Shown here: one piece after another, positions 1 through 8,888 of the stretch
Numbering within the stretch: position 1 is the stretch's first letter
How the letters are laid out: every line of letters starts with the position of its first letter
NCBI GenBank assembly: GCA_011364965.1
Contig: RDOB01000003.1
Coordinates: forward strand, 186,001-250,000
Source of the DNA: Candidatus Heimdallarchaeota archaeon
GTDB lineage: Archaea > Asgardarchaeota > Heimdallarchaeia > Hodarchaeales > Hodarchaeaceae
Length of the DNA stretch: 64,000 nucleotides
Direction: 5' to 3'
Made by a program: the position numbers and the translations under genes
The notes under the pieces: model-generated
Seen by the model: only the letters and a program-made list of their open reading frames with translations
What the model was told of the DNA's origin: nothing
Databases searched by the model: none

Positions 1-355
1 CCCCTGCTAATAATTTCGCCACTCCTAGTAACATCGCCATATGAGCATCATGACCACATGCGTGCATTACACCTGGAACTTTTGAAGCATATTCAACAGT
101 TTTTATATCATGAATAGGTAAGGCATCCATATCTGCGCGTAAAGCAATACAGGGGTTTCCCTCACCTAATATTCCTACAAGTCCGGTTCTTCCGATATTT
201 CGTTGAACTTCAACCCCGAATTCCTCCAAGAGGCTTGAAATATACTCTGCTGTCTTATATTCATTAAATCCTAGTTCAGGATACTGATGAAAATGACGTC
301 TCCACCCAATGATTGAAGATGAAAGCTCCTTACTCTGTTCTAAAATCGATACCAT
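1..355 (-). CDS. M20 family amidohydrolase, N-terminal part (runs off left edge)
   Basis: Only the first 118 codons are in the window; the frame is open to base 1. The ATG is at 355. The translation begins MVSILEQSKELSS, then has the family's WRRHFHQYPELGFNE block (about residues 18-32) and a metal-site block MHACGHDAHMAM near residue 100, where the Cys and His residues of hippurate/IAA-amino-acid/N-acyl-amino-acid amidohydrolases bind the metal pair. Family knowledge: these cytosolic enzymes hydrolyse N-acyl amino acids. The substrate cannot be read from this piece. A second, different M20 enzyme sits at 36365-37765. An N-acyl amino-acid hydrolase would fit the racemase cluster at 10-16 kb, but the distance makes that only a thought. 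Confidence 0.9.
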   Translation of the reverse strand, partial: MVSILEQSKELSSSIIGWRRHFHQYPELGFNEYKTAEYISSLLEEFGVEVQRNIGRTGLVGILGEGNPCIALRADMDALPIHDIKTVEYASKVPGVMHACGHDAHMAMLLGVAKLLAG

Positions 356-459
356 TTTAATCCCACTATATCATTTAATAAATAAACCCATCTGGTAGGA
401 CTTAAATCATTTAATCCTAGAACTACATATGGACATAAAAACAAATAGGTGAGAATTAT

Positions 460-687
460 ATGAAGAAAATAGGTGGATTAGCGAAAGGAGTAGGCAAAGA
501 AGCATTAAATACGGCATTAAATGCTGCAGTTAAAGAAATTATCAATGAAACAGGCGCAAAAGAAATTGCAAAAGAACGATTGCTTGAAGCAGGGAAAAAG
601 ATCATGGGTGATACAAATATCCCCACGAAGGAAAAAATGCAGAAAGAGTTACTAAAAACTCTCATTAAAAAAGAACTGGGACTATAA
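460..687 (+). CDS. small helical hypothetical protein, 75 aa
   Basis: ATG at 460 with AGGTGAG ending about 8 bases upstream. The protein is Lys/Glu/Ala rich (begins MKKIGGLAKGVGKEALNTAL) and predicted almost wholly helical, with an amphipathic N-terminal segment and a charged second half. No Cys, no transmembrane segment and no family I recognise. The opposite-strand frame over the same bases gives a Phe/Ser-rich product typical of a shadow, so the plus frame is preferred. It stands alone between a leftward amidohydrolase and the end of a leftward gene. Confidence 0.5.
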   Translation: MKKIGGLAKGVGKEALNTALNAAVKEIINETGAKEIAKERLLEAGKKIMGDTNIPTKEKMQKELLKTLIKKELGL

Positions 688-840
688 TTCCAATAAAAAA
701 ATTAGTCAACTCATTTAGAGCAAGAGAGAGTAATATTCTTAAGCTACTGATCAAGGTTTATATGTTCCTTTTATTATTCTAATCGCAAGCTAGTTCTGTA
801 AATAAGCAAAACCAAATATTGAAGAACAAAAAGAAGGAAC

Positions 841-2073
841 TTAGATTTTTCCTTCTTTTACATCCTGAAGGAACTTTCTAGCAGAATAAATTTCATCCTT
901 AGTCTTTGAAATTTGCTCTTTAATCTCGGGAAGGACGCTTTTCTCTCCAATCATACCTGAGACAGTACTATATAAATCATCAATTATAATACTATTTGCT
1001 ACAATTACTTTACTAAGCTCATCAACCTGAATACGTTTTTCTCGATCTCTCAAGATACTTCCCAGTTCCTCTAAAAACGCAGTTTGGACACCAATCAGCC
1101 CGAGCTGTATGCTCTCCTCGACTCTTCTGGGAAGATCCACCTTTACTTTTTCTTGTTTATGCTGACGTATTTTATTTTCTAACCACGATTTTATCATTAC
1201 GATCTCAGGGATACCTGAAAGATCTGGTAATTGTCTATCCTTAGGAAAACGCCATTCATGTTGAAGCTGACTAATTAAATCTGATGTTTTAGCTTTTATC
1301 ATTCGCGATAGAGAGTATTCAACAGAGCTTATTATCAACCGATCCATGTTTAACACCAGTGCACGAAAAATGTCATTCAACTGGCCCCATTTGTTTTTGT
1401 TTTCAGGAAGAGTCAGCTCAAGTATACGAGTGGGAAAATACTCGATAATCTTGGAAATCAACCGAAATTCATCATCAATTTTAGATAATCGGCCCGAAGA
1501 TGACACCTCGATTTGTTTCCAATATGGAGGATTAATTTTTATATCACGAATGAGGGTGAACAGATACCTTTGAGGATCATTAATTCTAGAAAGAGAAATT
1601 TGAGATTTAAAATTGATCTTATGTCCTCGGTTATGGATAATTTCTCTATATTCTTGGCGAGCTCGTTTCTCGATTCCCAAGGCGCCAACTAAGAGAATTC
1701 CATATTTCATATCATTAATATTAATTCGAAATTCTTTATCGAACTTTATATCAACAGGTAGCTTTCTATCCCAATCTAAACCGTCTTTACCACGGATAGA
1801 GATATCTTTGCCTTTGGAGTAAAATATAAGTTCATGGTTTCCAATTTGCTGGAACGTAATACCGTCAGAGGCCACAGGAGTAAATTTCACATAGTCATCG
1901 TTGAATTGCTGATATAATAAATGGAAAAGCTCACTCTTACCGAATCCTCGTGGCCCCAGAATCATTAATGGAAGTTTTATTTTACCCTGAAAGAGCTCAA
2001 AATACCCCAGCTCACCATGAATGGAAAATAAGGGAGTTGGAGTCAATTTACGCTCAAGGTGTATCACGAACAA
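841..2073 (-). CDS. P-loop NTPase-like protein of unknown function, 410 aa
   Basis: A Walker A motif GPRGFGKSE lies near residues 41-49, preceded by hydrophobic strand LMIL. The stretch after it (TPVASDGITFQQIG and IFYSKGKDISIRG) is arranged like switch regions of small-GTPase-type or SRP-receptor-beta-type P-loop domains, but I see no clear NKxD guanine motif. The C-terminal two thirds are helical and charged, probably coiled coil (about residues 230-400), with no membrane segment. No ATG is available in frame: TTG at 2073 or GTG at 2067. Single gene, convergent with nothing. I do not recognise the family; GTPase versus ATPase is open. Confidence 0.7.
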   Translation of the reverse strand: MFVIHLERKLTPTPLFSIHGELGYFELFQGKIKLPLMILGPRGFGKSELFHLLYQQFNDDYVKFTPVASDGITFQQIGNHELIFYSKGKDISIRGKDGLDWDRKLPVDIKFDKEFRININDMKYGILLVGALGIEKRARQEYREIIHNRGHKINFKSQISLSRINDPQRYLFTLIRDIKINPPYWKQIEVSSSGRLSKIDDEFRLISKIIEYFPTRILELTLPENKNKWGQLNDIFRALVLNMDRLIISSVEYSLSRMIKAKTSDLISQLQHEWRFPKDRQLPDLSGIPEIVMIKSWLENKIRQHKQEKVKVDLPRRVEESIQLGLIGVQTAFLEELGSILRDREKRIQVDELSKVIVANSIIIDDLYSTVSGMIGEKSVLPEIKEQISKTKDEIYSARKFLQDVKEGKI

Positions 2074-2185
2074 TCATTCCTATGAGCATAGGATTTTGAA
2101 AATTTAAAAGTTTTACATTATACTGAATGAAAAAAGGAAGGAGATGAGATCTTAGAATATATTCAAGATACTCCCTTAATTTTTT

Positions 2186-3430
2186 CTAACTTTGAAGCAC
2201 AGGATTGGCTTTTGAAGATGTAATGTTCAACTGCAATGCAAGATATCCGAAAATCACCAGAATCATACAAAGACCACAAAAAGCTAATGTTGAATCCCGC
2301 GAGAAAGCGAAAATTTCGAATACAAATGTTAAAGCTATATACACAAGCGATCCAGTAAATGAGATAATAGAGCTAAATGTGGCTCTAACGTTTGAAGCTA
2401 TTTTCTGCTGCAAATATGACTGCATTAGCGGCGTTCGAATGCCCCGAGTTACTTGAGTAGATAATGAAATAATAAAAACTCCGAAGAGATTTGGCATTGC
2501 TATCAAAGCCCACAAATAACTCATATCAATGACGAGGATAAAGAAAAAACTGTAAGCATAAGAAAATATCCCAATTTTGCTTCGAATTAGCATTGAGCTT
2601 GTTGCTGCTACAATATTAAAGCCAGAAAGAATAAAACCCATTTGCAAAGGCGTAATGAAAAAATCATCTACGAATCGATGTTGGACAGCCCAAAAACCAA
2701 TTTTACCGAAAACTATACCTGTTAAGCTGAAAATTATGATTAACTTAAGCTCATTATTCCTAAATAAACCATTCAACGCATTTCCGATAGCAATTTTGGG
2801 AGACTTTGCTTTCATGCAAGGGGGTTCCCTATAACCAAAATATACTAGAATTGCTTGTAAAATATGACCTAAAAACGCGAAAAATATCGGCAAACGGATT
2901 AAGGTAAAAGTTGCTATGTAACCACCTAAAATAGCTCCAATAGCTGCTCCTACAAACGTTATTGTCATCCTCTGGGACATTATTTGGCCAAATAATCGAT
3001 CTACATCTTTTTGTTTCTGGATTAATAATGAATCATAGATAAGAGCGGTATCGCTTCCAGTTGCAAACGCAAGTCCGATTCCAGCAACGATTTCTGCCAT
3101 TGCAAATGCCAGGAACGTGTTTCCAAATGCATATAACAACATAGCTAAACCAAAGAATCCATGAAAGATAGTAAGTGATCCTTTTCGACTCCAATAATCG
3201 GCAATTGACCCGCTAGGTACTTCCAAAAGTAATAGGGGCAAAACAAATAGTCCTTGAAGGAAAATCATTTCATGGAAGTGCAAACCAGCTTCTTGCCAGA
3301 GTAAGACAATTACTGGTACCAATAAAACTGTGATATCTATCGCAGTTATTTGAAAGATATGAATATTTCTCTTAATATCACTTGATGTAAATTCAGCTCT
3401 TTCTTCAGTTAATTGATTCATCAGAGACAT
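2186..3430 (-). CDS. MFS transporter, 12 transmembrane segments
   Basis: About 414 residues with 12 hydrophobic segments and a loop 2-3 motif A variant near GSIADYWSRKG, where the major facilitator superfamily has GxLaDrxGRrr. An N-terminal cytosolic tail of about 25 residues (MNQLTEERAEFTSSDIKRN) precedes helix 1. Family knowledge: secondary transporters of drugs, sugars or metabolites; this type resembles exporter-like permeases. ATG at 3430 is preferred over an in-frame GTG at 3439. The gene is monocistronic, about 110 bases from its leftward neighbour. Substrate unknown. Confidence 0.85.
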   Translation of the reverse strand: MSLMNQLTEERAEFTSSDIKRNIHIFQITAIDITVLLVPVIVLLWQEAGLHFHEMIFLQGLFVLPLLLLEVPSGSIADYWSRKGSLTIFHGFFGLAMLLYAFGNTFLAFAMAEIVAGIGLAFATGSDTALIYDSLLIQKQKDVDRLFGQIMSQRMTITFVGAAIGAILGGYIATFTLIRLPIFFAFLGHILQAILVYFGYREPPCMKAKSPKIAIGNALNGLFRNNELKLIIIFSLTGIVFGKIGFWAVQHRFVDDFFITPLQMGFILSGFNIVAATSSMLIRSKIGIFSYAYSFFFILVIDMSYLWALIAMPNLFGVFIISLSTQVTRGIRTPLMQSYLQQKIASNVRATFSSIISFTGSLVYIALTFVFEIFAFSRDSTLAFCGLCMILVIFGYLALQLNITSSKANPVLQS

Positions 3431-3439
3431 TCTGAACAC

Positions 3440-3796
3440 AACTTATTACTCATAAAATAATAATTTTAATATTTATTTAGATTATCACCTTCTAACCACA
3501 AATAAAACTAAAAGCAGTGGCATAATCACCATTTAAAGGTGTCATATAAGATTTAAGGAAGATTTGGATGCTGAAGACGAGCAAAAACATTATGGTTGGA
3601 ATGGCAACAAAATCTTCACAAAAAAATTAGGCGTACACGATACCGGGTGTGACGAGTGCCATAAAATTGACACAAGATGTCGCATTTAGACTCATCATCA
3701 ATAATTCCAACCTATTTTTCTCCTTATTCATTTCCTCTTATAAATTTATATTTCGAGGTAATGATCATTTTAGAAAGAAAACCTCCCCTAGATAGA
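3440..3796. other. 357-base gap with a possible gene remnant
   Basis: No normal gene. On the plus strand one frame is open from 3537 to a TAG at 3689. Its second half reads as plausible protein (HYGWNGNKIFTKKLG, then HDTGCDECHKIDTRC), with a CxxC plus a third Cys as in small metal-binding proteins. There is no ATG; TTG at 3564 is the only usual start. It may be the tail of a decayed gene or a very small protein. The right end of the gap is AT-rich and holds nothing else I can name. Confidence 0.35.
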
Positions 3797-6010
3797 TTAG
3801 TTTACAGATATGGAATTATTCCTGCCTTTATCTTCTTGAAGTTTTAATTCACGATCTAATTTTTTTCTCTCAGAGCGGATTTTCCACGCAGATGTTTCGG
3901 AGAATACAACAAGACCGACTAAAATAAGCATTTGGAGGATCAAATATGGATCATTTGTCCAGAGGTAGTTAATCACATACCCCAGAAGACATAGAAGAAA
4001 TATTCGACTTAAATTCCGGCCTATCAATGCAATTACATCTTTAGAATTACGGGCTATGATTGAATACCAATCAAGGATGTTTACAAAAATCAGTTGTACA
4101 GTAAGCATACCTAACGCGTACCATGTCCAAATAGTAAATCCACCAATTGTAAGAATTCCAGTATATCCAACTTGATCCCAGAACATCTCATGAAGGAAAG
4201 TTCCTGCTACATTAAATTGAAACAGAGGCACAGAGTATGATCCCTCTAGATTATTTGTTGTGAGAATAATTATAAAAGCTAGAATGGCCTCGTAGAACGA
4301 CAAAAATAGCATCTCAAATGTTAAAAAGATGGATTTAAGGAATAAAGATATCCCACGTCGAAATGCTGAAGGAGGTGCAGATTGTTGAACCACAATAGGT
4401 TTTTGAAGAATTTCAGGAGGAGGGTGCACTTCAATAGGGCGAGAATAAATTTTTGGAGGAGTCTTTGACATGGATTCTATATGAGGAGTAATCGATTCAG
4501 ACTCCGCTTTATGACGAGGAATAGAACGCATGATTTCTACTGGAAAGTTGAACTTGTCAGGTAAAGCGGAATCCTCAGTAGTGCCAAGTGAAAGAAGAGT
4601 ATAACCGAACAAGGAGCGTAACACATCTCCCCCGAATCTATTGGTGGCTATTTCAGCAATTATAAGCATAGTGATCAGAAGAATATATGCATAACTACGG
4701 CCGATTTGATCAGGGAGAAAAGCAGCAATTAACAAACCTTTCAGAGTTAATAATCTTATTAACCAAGTAATCAAGTCAGATTCGCTATTAAATAACGTAG
4801 GATCTAATGAATTATCTGCTTTATATCGATAATAGATAATTGATCCAATTGCAAAAGTCAATGCAATTAAAGAAAGAAAAATGAAAACACCAGCCTGAAT
4901 CTGAGTATAATCTTCAAAAGAAAACGCGTTAAAGTAGTGATAATGGGAATAAAGGGGGGATAAAAATGAAGGTAAGTACATCCACGGGTATATAAAAGTT
5001 GAGAGGAAAGTAACCAATAACACGAATCCTAATAGTTTTTCGGGTTTAGTTAACTGCTGATAATATGATTTAAAGGAACGGATTTGGGGTTGGGGAGTTG
5101 TATCAGAAACCTGCAATAATTTTGCACCCAAATTGGCAAATAACGGAGCAAGCTTTTCTGTCCAAAATTGGGAATAAAATCGCCTTTCAATAAGGACAAC
5201 AATTAACAGAAAGACGAGAGCGAAGAAAAGAGTATAATGGTGATAATAGTATAACGACATCTTTAGTATTATTGTAGTGATGGTCAAACGGGATATCCAA
5301 ATCAATACCAAATCATCTATTCTACGATTTGCATTTTGTTTGAGAAATAATCTTTCTTTTATTCGGTCAACAATATATCCTTCCCATCCAAAGAGGAGTA
5401 GAAGTAAAATGATTGAACTAATTGCAAGATTATAAGCCCAATTACTGACTTGATCAAAATCTATGACGTAAATATCACTAGAATAGAGCCAGGTATAAAA
5501 TTTATGCATTGAAAAAGGATCATATGTAATTAATGCTAGTAAAGCTAATCCCACAATCCATAGGAAAATCAATCGATAAGCAGTAAAAAGGGGTGATATT
5601 CGATATATGCTTATAAATTTGGATGCAGATTGGACTGTTCCCTCATCAGAATCCTCTTCCCTTTTTGAAGAAGAAAAAGCTTTTGAAACGGTCTTTCTGA
5701 GTGATGTTCCTATCTTCTGTTGGGATTTTGGAGAAAAACGTTCTAATGGTTCAGTAGAATCTAAATCATGATATTGCTCTCCAATTTCAGAAGGACTTCC
5801 GCATTCTTCAATCGCTTTTAAGACATCAGCATACTGAACCTTCTTCCCTCGACATAATTCCTCACTCCGCAAATATATAAAATCATTTATCTCATTGAGG
5901 AGCCCATCAATTTCATTGGGATGAAGTTGAGTATGTTTCCGTAAATATTCTTCCACACTATCAATATATGACCGAATAAAATTCTTCGCATCAATTTCGA
6001 AAGATTTCAT
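3797..6010 (-). CDS. HAAS-domain multi-pass membrane protein, 737 aa
   Basis: The first 80 residues form a HAAS/DUF1700-like cytosolic helical domain (IRSYIDSVEEYLRKH, then LLNEINDFIYLRSEEL and AIEECGSPSEIGEQY). The rest carries roughly twelve transmembrane segments in three blocks, joined by charged cytosolic linkers near residues 90-135 and 500-550. Family knowledge: HAAS domains on membrane proteins partner with PadR-type regulators, usually encoded just upstream, coupling envelope or transporter state to transcription. That is exactly the layout here: the PadR gene ends 13 bases upstream. This member is much larger than the usual 200-300 residue HAAS proteins; the function of its membrane part is unknown. 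Confidence 0.7.
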   Translation of the reverse strand: MKSFEIDAKNFIRSYIDSVEEYLRKHTQLHPNEIDGLLNEINDFIYLRSEELCRGKKVQYADVLKAIEECGSPSEIGEQYHDLDSTEPLERFSPKSQQKIGTSLRKTVSKAFSSSKREEDSDEGTVQSASKFISIYRISPLFTAYRLIFLWIVGLALLALITYDPFSMHKFYTWLYSSDIYVIDFDQVSNWAYNLAISSIILLLLLFGWEGYIVDRIKERLFLKQNANRRIDDLVLIWISRLTITTIILKMSLYYYHHYTLFFALVFLLIVVLIERRFYSQFWTEKLAPLFANLGAKLLQVSDTTPQPQIRSFKSYYQQLTKPEKLLGFVLLVTFLSTFIYPWMYLPSFLSPLYSHYHYFNAFSFEDYTQIQAGVFIFLSLIALTFAIGSIIYYRYKADNSLDPTLFNSESDLITWLIRLLTLKGLLIAAFLPDQIGRSYAYILLITMLIIAEIATNRFGGDVLRSLFGYTLLSLGTTEDSALPDKFNFPVEIMRSIPRHKAESESITPHIESMSKTPPKIYSRPIEVHPPPEILQKPIVVQQSAPPSAFRRGISLFLKSIFLTFEMLFLSFYEAILAFIIILTTNNLEGSYSVPLFQFNVAGTFLHEMFWDQVGYTGILTIGGFTIWTWYALGMLTVQLIFVNILDWYSIIARNSKDVIALIGRNLSRIFLLCLLGYVINYLWTNDPYLILQMLILVGLVVFSETSAWKIRSERKKLDRELKLQEDKGRNNSISVN

Positions 6011-6023
6011 TTATTAACAACCT

Positions 6024-6431
6024 TCATTTTTTCTTTTGATCGGTAATTTCTTGGTACCAATTATATACAAACGAATGATAATCAAAGTATGTATCAATCA
6101 TCTCCTCGATCATATCTTCACCTTTCAAAGTAATAGTATAAATTCTCCGGGGTAAACCAGGAGAATCATTATCATCAGCAAGGATTGAAGAAATTAATCC
6201 ATCCTTTTCCAACCGACTTAATAAGGGATAGATAGTCCCAGCTTTTAATTCAATACCAGTCTCTCGAATGAGTTTGATAAGACCATATCCATGAGCTTCT
6301 TCTGTACGTAAGCGAATTAACATCAGTATCATTAGCTGAAGAAGCCCACGTCGAAGATCACGTTCCCAACTTTTAGTGATAGCAGATCTAGGACGAGGGT
6401 TTGTCATAGTTCGATTTTTGTCTTCAGACAT
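6024..6431 (-). CDS. PadR family transcriptional regulator
   Basis: 135 residues. The winged helix-turn-helix shows PadR hallmarks: RRGLLQLMILMLIR, EEAHGYGLIKLIRE, then GTIYPLLSRLEKDGLI and a beta wing ending RRIYTITLKGE. A short C-terminal helix for dimerisation follows. Cytosolic DNA-binding repressor by family. It is first in a two-gene leftward operon with the HAAS membrane protein, a recognised pairing, so it probably controls that operon. A palindrome-bearing AT-rich stretch lies about 90 bases upstream. ATG at 6431. Confidence 0.92.
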   Translation of the reverse strand: MSEDKNRTMTNPRPRSAITKSWERDLRRGLLQLMILMLIRLRTEEAHGYGLIKLIRETGIELKAGTIYPLLSRLEKDGLISSILADDNDSPGLPRRIYTITLKGEDMIEEMIDTYFDYHSFVYNWYQEITDQKKK

Positions 6432-6516
6432 GGGATTCCTAGCCTATGTTGGAATTCGATTGGAATGTATGTGAGTTACGAGGAGATATTATATGTTTCA
6501 AACGCTGTTAGTGCAC

Positions 6517-6540
6517 CTATATATCGGTATACATTATATA
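6517..6540 (-). promoter_or_regulatory. candidate promoter/PadR operator
   Basis: An AT-rich stretch with TATATA at both edges and a central GTATAC palindrome (6527-6532). It sits about 90-110 bases ahead of the PadR start, so it could be a TATA element with an overlapping autoregulatory site. Only the symmetry and position support this. Confidence 0.3.
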
Positions 6541-6631
6541 GTTGTGCTTTATAAATTGCACGATTCATCCATCTATAACGGATGTAATGCATATCATTTG
6601 ACGAATGGTCAGCGATGGGACTAACATTGGA

Positions 6632-7735
6632 CTAGGGATTAAAAGAGACGACCTTATAGGGAGGGAGGAACGCAAAATATTTCTGAATAATGCCATCCGC
6701 TTTCGCAAATTGGCTTATTTCGCCCGAATCTAGCGTGGGGCCAAAAAGCTGCACAAATTCTCTTGTAAATTCTTTCAATGCTGACTGAATTAATTTGGAT
6801 GACCGATCTGCTATCAAAAATCCCACTACATTTTGACAAGCTTCGAAAATAAAGAGATAGTTATCAGTTTGAATGTATCTGATCCGCTCTGCGTCTGAGA
6901 TGACATTTTGGACAAATTGAAGGTTAGCAGTCATCAGATGAGGAATAAGGGTATTACTATCAGGACCCAGTTTTTTCGCTTCGAAAAGAACATCAAAAAT
7001 CGATAACCCTAGATTCATGTTCATAACAGACAAGCGGTAAACATTGAAAGGCACCATTCGCAAAACGCGCTCATCCCGGATAATTGAAACTAAAGCTAGC
7101 AAGACTCCGAGAGCAATTGTAAACATTTCTATCCCCCAGATAGCTAATGAGATTTTTGATGCTATTAAAAACGCAGGGCCTAATATTGGCAACAAACAAC
7201 CGACAAAGAGTAACAATGAAGATTTCAAGAGCTCAGAACGAATGAATGGAATAAATTGAAGTATTTGATAACTTACGACCACCCCTGCTAGGAATAGATC
7301 TACTCCAAAAACTATCCGAGAAAAATCTGCTAAATATGGACCAATTACTGGATCCCACCAGACCGTATCTGGTATAAAAGCTAAGACAATTCCATTCCCT
7401 GCTCCTAAAGCTGCAAGAATTAAGATTGAATTTGATGGCTTTTCGAATCGCAATGCTTCTAAGAAGAAGATTAAGGTACAGACTATCAAGCATAGAAAGA
7501 GAATGGACGTACGAAAAATGAAATCCATTTGTACGGGATAATTTGTTCCAATTAAATATAAAATGGCATGAGAAAGGAAAAAAGGCACTAAAAAAATATG
7601 TATTAGTATCAGGTAGACTAATGGAAGGGATTTAATCTTTCTGTATACTCGTAATGCAAAAAAAAGGTCAATAAGAGTTAATCCTAATGAGACCAAGGCA
7701 ATAGCTGTATATTGGAACTCATTAGGTGAAAGCAT
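6632..7735 (-). CDS. 7TM membrane protein with C-terminal longin/roadblock-like domain (paralogue A)
   Basis: 367 residues. Seven hydrophobic segments fill residues 5-225. About 130 cytosolic residues follow, starting at VPFNVYRLSVMNMNLG. This tail aligns over its whole length with the C-terminal part of the protein at 49333-50430 (shared PF..RL.V.N...G, later a strand, an RSS/RTS..L..AL..F segment and a terminal F.FLP.Y). The tail pattern (strand, N-G turn, strand, long helix, strands, helix) resembles longin/roadblock-type folds common in Asgard archaea. A receptor or membrane scaffold that recruits a small GTPase is possible but inferred. ATG at 7735. Monocistronic. Confidence 0.7.
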   Translation of the reverse strand: MLSPNEFQYTAIALVSLGLTLIDLFFALRVYRKIKSLPLVYLILIHIFLVPFFLSHAILYLIGTNYPVQMDFIFRTSILFLCLIVCTLIFFLEALRFEKPSNSILILAALGAGNGIVLAFIPDTVWWDPVIGPYLADFSRIVFGVDLFLAGVVVSYQILQFIPFIRSELLKSSLLLFVGCLLPILGPAFLIASKISLAIWGIEMFTIALGVLLALVSIIRDERVLRMVPFNVYRLSVMNMNLGLSIFDVLFEAKKLGPDSNTLIPHLMTANLQFVQNVISDAERIRYIQTDNYLFIFEACQNVVGFLIADRSSKLIQSALKEFTREFVQLFGPTLDSGEISQFAKADGIIQKYFAFLPPYKVVSFNP

Positions 7736-8067
7736 GTGAAAAACTATGAGTGCTTCTCTATTTAAGATTTCGATTTACATTATTGATGCAATTTAATTAA
7801 GATAAACCGTATAAAATAAGATTTCTTACCTTAAAAGGCCAATTTTTGGTCTGAAAAAATCAGAAGCTAGATTTCTAATGGCATCGATAGAATCCAAACC
7901 AGAATTAAAGCTATTATTATCAATTGAAGCATTTAAAGGGATAGATTCAATGATATTGGAAGTTGAGTTGTAGTTCTATTCCGTAATAATAATTCTCTTA
8001 AATAAAAAATTTTATTTGAATTACAAAGAATATACTTGAATTTTTAATTGTGAGGAAGTAAATAAAT
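7736..8067. other. 332-base divergent intergenic region
   Basis: Lies between the leftward 7TM gene and the rightward zinc-ribbon gene, so it must hold both promoters. It is strongly AT-rich; no single TATA box stands out. A 31-codon frame at 7878-7973 lacks a ribosome site and was not called. GAGGAAG at 8052-8058 is the ribosome site of the next gene. Confidence 0.4.
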
Positions 8068-8316
8068 ATGTCTTATTGTCCAAATTGCGGTACTGAAGTA
8101 GGAGGAGCAAAATTTTGTCCAAACTGTGGAGCTGCTCAAGGAAGTTTTGAAGGTTCAGGGCCAAGAGGCGCCACTAGAGAACCACAACATGTATATGTTT
8201 CTACTCGTCATCAATATGATGATGGGATTTGTTTACTACTTTGCTGTTGTTTGAGTCCAGTAGCTGCTATTATCTACTACTTGCTAGCAGAACATCCCGA
8301 TCAACGTTATGATTAA
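8068..8316 (+). CDS. zinc-ribbon protein with hydrophobic C-terminal tail
   Basis: 82 residues. The N-terminus is a textbook double-CxxC zinc ribbon (Cys 4, 7, 17 and 20, YCPNCG and FCPNCG). A linker of about 30 residues leads to a hydrophobic segment CLLLCCCLSPVAAIIYYLL near residues 52-70, so it may be tail-anchored or membrane-associated. The Cys-rich membrane stretch is unusual. A good site (GAGGAAG) lies 9 bases before the ATG. The next gene, also a small membrane protein with Cys pairs, starts 38 bases downstream, so the two may be co-transcribed. Confidence 0.8.
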   Translation: MSYCPNCGTEVGGAKFCPNCGAAQGSFEGSGPRGATREPQHVYVSTRHQYDDGICLLLCCCLSPVAAIIYYLLAEHPDQRYD

Positions 8317-8354
8317 TAATAATTAGTACATTTTATCATTTAGTACTGAAAATT

Positions 8355-8888
8355 ATGGCAAATACAAAACTCAATAGACTTAAGGGGTTCATTCGCTATT
8401 CTCTAGCGCATCACCCAATTTGCTGGCAGTATAGAAATCATCTAATTAAATTTAAAGGATGGTACTTTTGCTTAGGATGCACAGGGTTCTATAGCGGCTT
8501 TCTCGCTGGTATAGTTCTGATCTTTGGAGGTTTATTTAGTAAGATTTCTTGGATAAATCTCATCTTCATCGCAATCATCTTTTGGATTCCCACTATACTC
8601 AGATTAGTAAATATTAAGTATTTCAACACCCCTAAAAGGTCACTAAGACTAATTTTTCGTTTTCTATTAGGAATAGGTATTGCTTTAGGTATTTATTCTA
8701 TTTTTTTTGCTCCTACACCTCTCTTACAAATTATTCAGATATTAATTGGCCTTCTATTCTATGGTATTATCACTGTATATCGCGTAAGGAATGGCCCCCA
8801 AGAATGGAATCGCCTTTGTGAAACATGTACATTTACAAGGAACAAATCTTGCCCAGGTTTGAGTCCATTATTTATTTGGAGAACTTAA
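8355..8888 (+). CDS. DUF2085-like integral membrane protein
   Basis: 177 residues with about four hydrophobic segments (from residue 48 on). HHPICWQYRNH followed by WYFCLGCTGFYSGF (Cys 39 and 42) matches the family signature in which a Cys/His pair precedes LCxRCtGiYxG at the start of the first helix. A second Cys cluster near the C-terminus (LCETCTFTRNKSC) could complete a metal site at the membrane face. Family function unknown. Follows the zinc-ribbon gene at 38 bases. The C-terminal Cys cluster is not typical of the short bacterial members as I know them. Confidence 0.7.
   Translation: MANTKLNRLKGFIRYSLAHHPICWQYRNHLIKFKGWYFCLGCTGFYSGFLAGIVLIFGGLFSKISWINLIFIAIIFWIPTILRLVNIKYFNTPKRSLRLIFRFLLGIGIALGIYSIFFAPTPLLQIIQILIGLLFYGIITVYRVRNGPQEWNRLCETCTFTRNKSCPGLSPLFIWRT

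Noticed and set aside
456..665. Minus-strand 69-codon frame
   Set aside because: It lies over the plus-strand 75-codon gene, which has a ribosome site and better composition; the minus product is Phe/Ser-rich as in shadows.
7878..7973. 31-codon plus-strand frame beginning MASIESKPEL
   Set aside because: No ribosome site and no recognised homology; too short to support.
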